Assembly (NCBI GenBank): GCA_964468125.1
Contig: CAYXVF010000035.1
Span: 1-55,008 of the forward strand
DNA length: 55,008 nucleotides
Direction of reading: 5' to 3'
Origin: CAYXVF01 sp964468125
GTDB lineage: Bacteria > Myxococcota > XYA12-FULL-58-9 > CAYXVF01
Shown: positions 50,573 through 55,008 of the stretch, piece after piece
Layout of the letters: every line of letters starts with the position of its first letter
How positions within the stretch are numbered: the first letter of the stretch is position 1
The notes under the pieces: model-generated
The model's database searches: none
What the model saw: only the letters and a program-made list of their open reading frames with translations
What the model was told of the DNA's origin: nothing
Made by a program: the position numbers and the translations under genes

Positions 50573-51333
50573 TGGGTTGGACGCTGCTCAACATGCTCCA
50601 GGCGGCCGGCATCGTGTTCGCGACCTTCTCGACCGGTGTCTTGGGCTTCAGTCTGTTTGGCTTCACCTGGAACCGCGACCTCCAGTGCAGCTTCACGCGC
50701 ACGGTCTGGTCACCGATGCTGATGTTCATGGGTGGAATCGAGCTGCACATCGAGCACGAAGCACCTGTGCCCTGGGACCAGCCACACATCTACGTGATGA
50801 ATCACCAAAGCGCCGCGGACATCCCCGCGTGTTTCATCGCCATCCCCGTGAACCTTCGCTTCATCGCAAAAGCGGTGATCCGCTACATCCCTTGGCTCGG
50901 GACCTACATGCTGATGACCGGAATGATCTTTGTCGACCGCGGAAATCGTCGCAAAGCGATGAGCAGCATGCGAAAGTCAGCGAAACGGATCCGTGAGGGC
51001 TGCAACATCATCGCCTACGCCGAGGGAACCCGTTCCCGGAGCGGACGCGTTCTCCCATTCAAAAAAGGTCCGTTTGTCCTGGCCCTCGAGGCGGGCGTGC
51101 CGATCGTTCCCTGCGCAATCGAAGGGGGGCAGAAGGTCTTGCCCCCAGGTTTCAAGATGCGGCCGGGCCCGGTGCGCATCAAAACCGGCACGCCGATTCC
51201 CACGGACACGCTCACGAAGGACGACCGCATCCCGTTGATGGAGCGCGTGCGCGCCGAGGTGATCCGACTGCATCTCGAGATCGGTGGTGAGGGGGCGGAA
51301 GAGGGCTCGCCTGCCGTCGATCAGCGGCTGTAG
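50572..51333 (+). CDS. plsC: 1-acyl-sn-glycerol-3-phosphate acyltransferase
   Basis: A 253-aa inner-membrane acyltransferase that makes phosphatidic acid from lysophosphatidic acid. The HX4D motif is H78-Q-S-A-A-D83 (VMNHQSAADIP), followed by FVDRGNR and the glycerol-phosphate-binding AEGTRS (150-155) with FKKGPFVLALEAGVPIVP. An N-terminal hydrophobic region anchors it. The ATG overlaps the stop of the M16 partner gene by one base, so the three genes form one coupled operon. Its 3' end overlaps the convergent molybdoenzyme gene by 13 bp. Confidence 0.93.
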   Translation: MGWTLLNMLQAAGIVFATFSTGVLGFSLFGFTWNRDLQCSFTRTVWSPMLMFMGGIELHIEHEAPVPWDQPHIYVMNHQSAADIPACFIAIPVNLRFIAKAVIRYIPWLGTYMLMTGMIFVDRGNRRKAMSSMRKSAKRIREGCNIIAYAEGTRSRSGRVLPFKKGPFVLALEAGVPIVPCAIEGGQKVLPPGFKMRPGPVRIKTGTPIPTDTLTKDDRIPLMERVRAEVIRLHLEIGGEGAEEGSPAVDQRL

Positions 51334-52016
51334 CGATCCTCGCGCCAGGGGTAAGCGGTATTGGAGTAGCCGCGCTCTTCCCAGAAGCCCAGGCGGTCCT
51401 GCGCGAGCAGCTCGATCCGCTTGACCCACTTCGCTCCCTTCCAGGCGTAGAGCTGCGGCGTGATGACACGCACGGGCCCACCGTGCTCGCGGGCGAGGGG
51501 AGCGCCATCCGCCTCGTGCACCAACAACGCGTCCGGTTTGAGCGCCTCTTCGAACGGAAGGTTCGTGGTGTAGCCGTCGTAGCTGGTGAAGAACAGAAAG
51601 GCCGCGGACTCGTGGGGCTCGGCGGCGGCGAGCACGTCAGACAAGCGGACACCTTTCCAGGGAACGTCGAAGCGCGACCAGGTCGTGACGCAATGAAAGT
51701 CACTGACATCTTCCACCTGCTCGAAGGCCATGAAGCTCTCCCAGTCGAGCTTCAGCGGCTGGTCGCACAGCCCGACGACCTCGAGCTGCCACTCCGCGGT
51801 CGTCACTTCGGGCTTCTGTCCCAAATCGAGCACGGGCCATTTCTTTGTTTCGTACTGACCCGGCGGAAGCTTCGGCATGCCATGGCGGTTGGGCTCACCG
51901 TCGCCCATCGGTTTCTCATCGGACATCGAAGGTGTGGACTCGATCCGCGAAAAGAAACGGTCTCGGAGCTTCATGCGGGCTTCTACGATGCGGTCGGACT
52001 TTTCAGAGATGGTCAT
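51321..52016 (-). CDS. sulfite-oxidase-fold molybdopterin enzyme (YuiH-like)
   Basis: A 231-aa oxidoreductase with the molybdopterin-binding fold of sulfite oxidases. The Mo ligand is predicted at Cys109 in DFHCVTTWSRFDVPWKGV, followed by FFTSYDGYTTNLPFEEAL and PLAREHGGPVRVITPQLYAW. No Tat or Sec signal is seen, unlike MsrP/YedY, which fits the cytoplasmic YuiH-like group. The physiological substrate is unknown. Start ATG 52016; it is divergent from the large unknown gene with a 92-bp gap. Confidence 0.9.
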   Translation of the reverse strand: MTISEKSDRIVEARMKLRDRFFSRIESTPSMSDEKPMGDGEPNRHGMPKLPPGQYETKKWPVLDLGQKPEVTTAEWQLEVVGLCDQPLKLDWESFMAFEQVEDVSDFHCVTTWSRFDVPWKGVRLSDVLAAAEPHESAAFLFFTSYDGYTTNLPFEEALKPDALLVHEADGAPLAREHGGPVRVITPQLYAWKGAKWVKRIELLAQDRLGFWEERGYSNTAYPWREDRYSR

Positions 52017-52108
52017 GGCGGGATGATAGTGACGGGCGCGTTGAAAACAACCGAAACCGAAATCGCGCACGCGGGCGCTCAGGCTGCCGATACTCCCCAG
52101 TACGCGCC

Positions 52109-55008
52109 ATGTCCGACGTCCCACCCACATCTCGCACTCAAACGTTCTCGCAGCGCGCCCGGGAGCTGTCGCAGGCGATCCCAGAGGCCGAGCTCACTCC
52201 CGCCGGGGAGCTCCCGGAGCTCGCGCTTCCCACTCTCCCGCCTGAGCTGCGGACTCCCCTCGCGGTTCCGCGCTCGAACGCCCACATCGCTCCGCTCGAG
52301 GCACCGGTGCCGCTGGCTCGGGAACGCAATCGCTTCCAGCGCCTCTACGACGCGGCCCACGCGCGGCTTCGGGAGGCGGCCCACGACGCCGTCCTCGACG
52401 ACCTTGAGTTGTCGATCGGCGTTGGCGAGATCGAGCTCGAAATCCTCGAAGGACGGCAGCTCACGGGCACGCAACGGACCGTGCTCCGCGACGACCCGCG
52501 CCTCGCCTTCGCCCGCACGCGGCTGACCCTCGACCTCGACCTTCTTCCGCGCCTCGAGCTCCAGGGTGTTCGCTGGACCCCGGACGCGCCGATGACGGTC
52601 ACGATCGATACGCCGATCGAAATCGTCGAGAATGGGCCGGAGGGTCGCCCTCGAGCGGTGCTCTGGGAAGACGTGCTTCAGGTTTTGAAGGGTCGCACCC
52701 TCGAAGCGATCCGCGACGGCGTCCCTCGGCTCGATGGCTCGACTCTAGGTGGCGAGCCCTGGCCCCCCGGCGGGCGCGTGGAGCTGCGGGGCGCCTTTCG
52801 GCAGCGCCTAGACGGTCGGCTCGAGGAGCTGACGGGCAACGCCGAGCGCACCGATGAGTTCTACATCACCGCCGAGCGCATCAATGACACCCGTGTCGAC
52901 CTGCATCTCGGCCGTCTCGACGACACTCGACTCCGTCCACGTTTGAACCTCGAGGAGCTACGCTTCCACGGCGACACCCACTTCCGCGAGCTGTCGCAGA
53001 GCTACTACCCGTTGAATCCGAACGACGAGCTCCATCGCGAAGCGTTTCGAGCGCTCCTCGACTTTCGATCGGTCTTGGGCGTGGAGGCCTTGCCTACGAT
53101 CAGCACCGAGGCACTCGACGGGCTCGGCCTCGGTCACGCCCGCTACGATTTCAGTCGCACGCTCGATCCGTCCCCCCACGTTCGCATTCCCCTGACCCAC
53201 TTCACCGTAGGTGGCGGCGTTCGACGCTACGACCAGGTAGGTGGATGGGTGCAGCATCCTCGCCGCCTCGCCGAGGAGGCGCTCGATGCGGACGGCATGG
53301 AGGCGCGAATCGAAGAGTTGCTCGACGGTGACCGGTCGACTCTCGAATCCGCCCCCGCTGGGACACGCATGGTCACCCACCAACGCACACGCTTTGACTG
53401 GAACGCGCTCGTCAGCGCACACACCACCGAGTCGATCCTCAACGGCTATCTGTCCCTCGGTGTCAGCACCCAAGTGACGCGCGACTCCCTCTCCGAGGGA
53501 TTCGTTCAGCGCGACGCACGGTGGGTACCCGGGCCGGACGGTCACCCTCGTGTCGTGCTCGCCTACCGCGCCTATGATCGAGAGCAGCTGCGCATGAGGC
53601 TTCGGGCGAGTGCGGGGTTGCGCGTCGGTCCCGAGCTTCGTCGCATGATCCGCGAGTTTGGCGACGAGACCCTTAGCCTGGAGGAGAACGCAGCGGAGCT
53701 TCTCGGCGGCATCTGGTCCGGCGGTGAGGACTTCGCCGACGAGTATTTTGACCGGCGCGGGGGGGAGGTCTACCGCGCCGTCGAGCGGGAGGTGAACGAC
53801 CTCCTCGAGCAACTCGCCCTGACGGCAACGAGCGACAGCCTCGATACGCTCTTCCATCAGACGCGACTTCGCAGCGAACCGCTCGACCTCCGAGACCCGT
53901 CCGATCGCGCCTTCTTTCACCTCGCCATGAGCGACCACCCCGTCGACGCGGTGATCGCCGAAGGGGCGCGCCTCGACCTCTTCACCGAGCAGCGCTTCGA
54001 CGAAGACGTGAGCTGGAAGATCGAGCGAAGCTTTCAAGCCCTGGCCCTGAGGATCGCCGTCGAACGGGAGGAATGGATCCGCGAGCAGAACCTCGTATTC
54101 AAAGACTCCCATGGGAATACCATCGTCGCCACCGGCTGGGACGTCGGCGACGCGTTCGAGCGCGACGGGCTGTTCGAGGACCTGAAGTTCCGCGCTCGCG
54201 CCATCGCGCTCTACGACCGGACGAACGCACGCACCCGCAACTCCGGTCTGGTCGCGCGTTTCGAGCTCGACGACTGGTCCGTTCTCGGCGACGAAGCGCG
54301 GCCACTGCAGGCTCTCGTCCCACTCCTCGATCTCTCGGTTCACACCCTCGAACCCGGGGATCCACGGGGACCGCTGCGACTCGACGCATTGTTTGGGCCG
54401 ATGTTTGGCAGCGGCGAAGGCGAGGCGGCGATGCAGATCAGCCAACGCGGTCTTCGCGAAGCGATCATCAAGGGCCCCCTTGTCGCGAGCACATTCCGCA
54501 ACGTCGTCCTGGAAATGCGTGGAGAGAGCGTCCCGCCCTACCTTCGGCCAAGCCGCGGACCTCTCGCTGCCGCTTTCGATCCAAGCACGCTGAGGCTCGC
54601 CGCATCCGGCGACGTCGCGACCTTTCGCGACTACTTTCCGCACCTGGACATTCACTACATCCGGGCACTCTTGACCCACAGTGGCTACCGTCCCTCGCGC
54701 GCGGACGCGCAGCGCGTGCTCCGAGACCTGCTCGCCCATCATCCGGAGATCGACCCAGATGATCCGAGCACGATCGACGCGGTCCGTGAAGATCTCCGGG
54801 CCACACGCATGGGGCACATCATCATCGAGTATTGGGCGAACCTCGGCGACTCGGGCTACGCCAAGGAAGAACGCCGCGATCTCGAGATCGAATGGCTCAA
54901 CCTGGGGGGGCGCCGGCTCGGTCGAATGCAAGAGGTCGAGGCGCGGGCGGCCGCGTTCTTCCAGTTGGCCCTCGATCCGATCTTTGTCAACGCGCGCGCC
55001 CAGCTCCT
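52109..55008 (+). CDS. large protein of unknown function (partial, runs off the window)
   Basis: An uninterrupted frame of 966 codons from ATG 52109 to the end, with strong GC-rich codon bias. There is no signal peptide; the first 60 residues are Pro-rich (LSQAIPEAELTPAGELPEL). Then come alternating charged helices and strands, for example LYDAAHARLREAAHDAVLDD, TRLTLDLDLLPRLELQGVRW, and VHTLEPGDPRGPLRLDALFG. Asp/Glu/Arg content is very high, and Cys is absent from the part I read. I recognise no domain. The strand-rich first third is reminiscent of large lipid-associated or toxin-like scaffolds but this is not evidence. The opposite strand holds a 657-codon open frame that I regard as a shadow. 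Confidence 0.75.
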   Translation, partial: MSDVPPTSRTQTFSQRARELSQAIPEAELTPAGELPELALPTLPPELRTPLAVPRSNAHIAPLEAPVPLARERNRFQRLYDAAHARLREAAHDAVLDDLELSIGVGEIELEILEGRQLTGTQRTVLRDDPRLAFARTRLTLDLDLLPRLELQGVRWTPDAPMTVTIDTPIEIVENGPEGRPRAVLWEDVLQVLKGRTLEAIRDGVPRLDGSTLGGEPWPPGGRVELRGAFRQRLDGRLEELTGNAERTDEFYITAERINDTRVDLHLGRLDDTRLRPRLNLEELRFHGDTHFRELSQSYYPLNPNDELHREAFRALLDFRSVLGVEALPTISTEALDGLGLGHARYDFSRTLDPSPHVRIPLTHFTVGGGVRRYDQVGGWVQHPRRLAEEALDADGMEARIEELLDGDRSTLESAPAGTRMVTHQRTRFDWNALVSAHTTESILNGYLSLGVSTQVTRDSLSEGFVQRDARWVPGPDGHPRVVLAYRAYDREQLRMRLRASAGLRVGPELRRMIREFGDETLSLEENAAELLGGIWSGGEDFADEYFDRRGGEVYRAVEREVNDLLEQLALTATSDSLDTLFHQTRLRSEPLDLRDPSDRAFFHLAMSDHPVDAVIAEGARLDLFTEQRFDEDVSWKIERSFQALALRIAVEREEWIREQNLVFKDSHGNTIVATGWDVGDAFERDGLFEDLKFRARAIALYDRTNARTRNSGLVARFELDDWSVLGDEARPLQALVPLLDLSVHTLEPGDPRGPLRLDALFGPMFGSGEGEAAMQISQRGLREAIIKGPLVASTFRNVVLEMRGESVPPYLRPSRGPLAAAFDPSTLRLAASGDVATFRDYFPHLDIHYIRALLTHSGYRPSRADAQRVLRDLLAHHPEIDPDDPSTIDAVREDLRATRMGHIIIEYWANLGDSGYAKEERRDLEIEWLNLGGRRLGRMQEVEARAAAFFQLALDPIFVNARAQL

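Noticed and set aside
52958..54931. 657-codon open frame on the minus strand opposite the large unknown gene
   Set aside because: The plus-strand frame is longer, is open from its ATG to the window end and has better codon bias. The minus frame has no domain and its start lies without a ribosome binding site, as expected for a shadow in GC-rich DNA.

Overview
The window is GC-rich (well above 60 % by eye) and gene-dense, with many secreted lipoproteins, Cys-rich surface proteins, PEGA-domain proteins, LamG/DUF2341 and DUF1566 proteins and outer-membrane barrels. This style, with a Gram-negative envelope (LpxL-type acyltransferase, MlaC-like proteins, beta-barrels), suggests a Myxococcota/deltaproteobacterial-type organism. 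No ribosomal or other marker gene is present to fix the lineage. Two runs of exactly 100 N (29564-29663 and 37364-37463) mark a draft scaffold, so lesions near them may be assembly artefacts.

Layout. 0.4-3.7 kb: PGRP-type amidase, small conserved protein, MATE exporter, Hsp33. 3.7-7.7 kb: hemF with a DUF4442 protein and a LamG lipoprotein on the minus strand, divergent from hemE on the plus strand (two heme steps). 7.7-12.7 kb: PEGA membrane protein, LpxL-type acyltransferase, CgeB-like glycosyltransferase coupled to a lipoprotein, BI-1 protein. 12.7-20.5 kb: Ntn-hydrolase acylase lipoprotein, CstA, DUF1566 lipoprotein with PEGA protein, glutaredoxin-DsbD-type fusion with a small exported protein. 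20.5-23.3 kb: class III anaerobic ribonucleotide reductase operon in which the glycyl-radical tail of NrdD is a separate 60-aa gene, with an FNR-like palindrome upstream. 23.3-28.3 kb: MAPEG/TetR divergent pair with an operator candidate, an operon around a TPR plus double cNMP-binding protein, a 2OG-Fe(II) oxygenase, and a lipoprotein.

28.4-36.2 kb is disturbed. It holds a gutted htpX remnant at a scaffold gap, an MlaC-like protein, an HTH/EgtD-like methyltransferase fusion, several decayed fragments (amidohydrolase, EGF-like lipoprotein, another minus-strand remnant), a Cys-rich lipoprotein with pacifastin-like motifs, and a frameshifted beta-propeller gene. 36.3-39 kb: a second MlaC-like protein and a large lipoprotein interrupted by a gap in an Asn/Trp repeat. 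39-44.5 kb: slipin, an odd tRNA-like gene with a CAG anticodon, exported proteins, a barrel, and a normal tRNA-Leu(CAG). 44.6-55 kb: DUF3015 and DUF4105 proteins, a small barrel, an operon of active and inactive M16 peptidases with PlsC, a sulfite-oxidase-fold enzyme, and an unrecognised protein of at least 966 aa that runs off the right edge.

The most unusual points are the split NrdD, the non-canonical CAG tRNA-like gene, the HTH-EgtD-type fusion, the pacifastin-like repeats and the large unknown protein.
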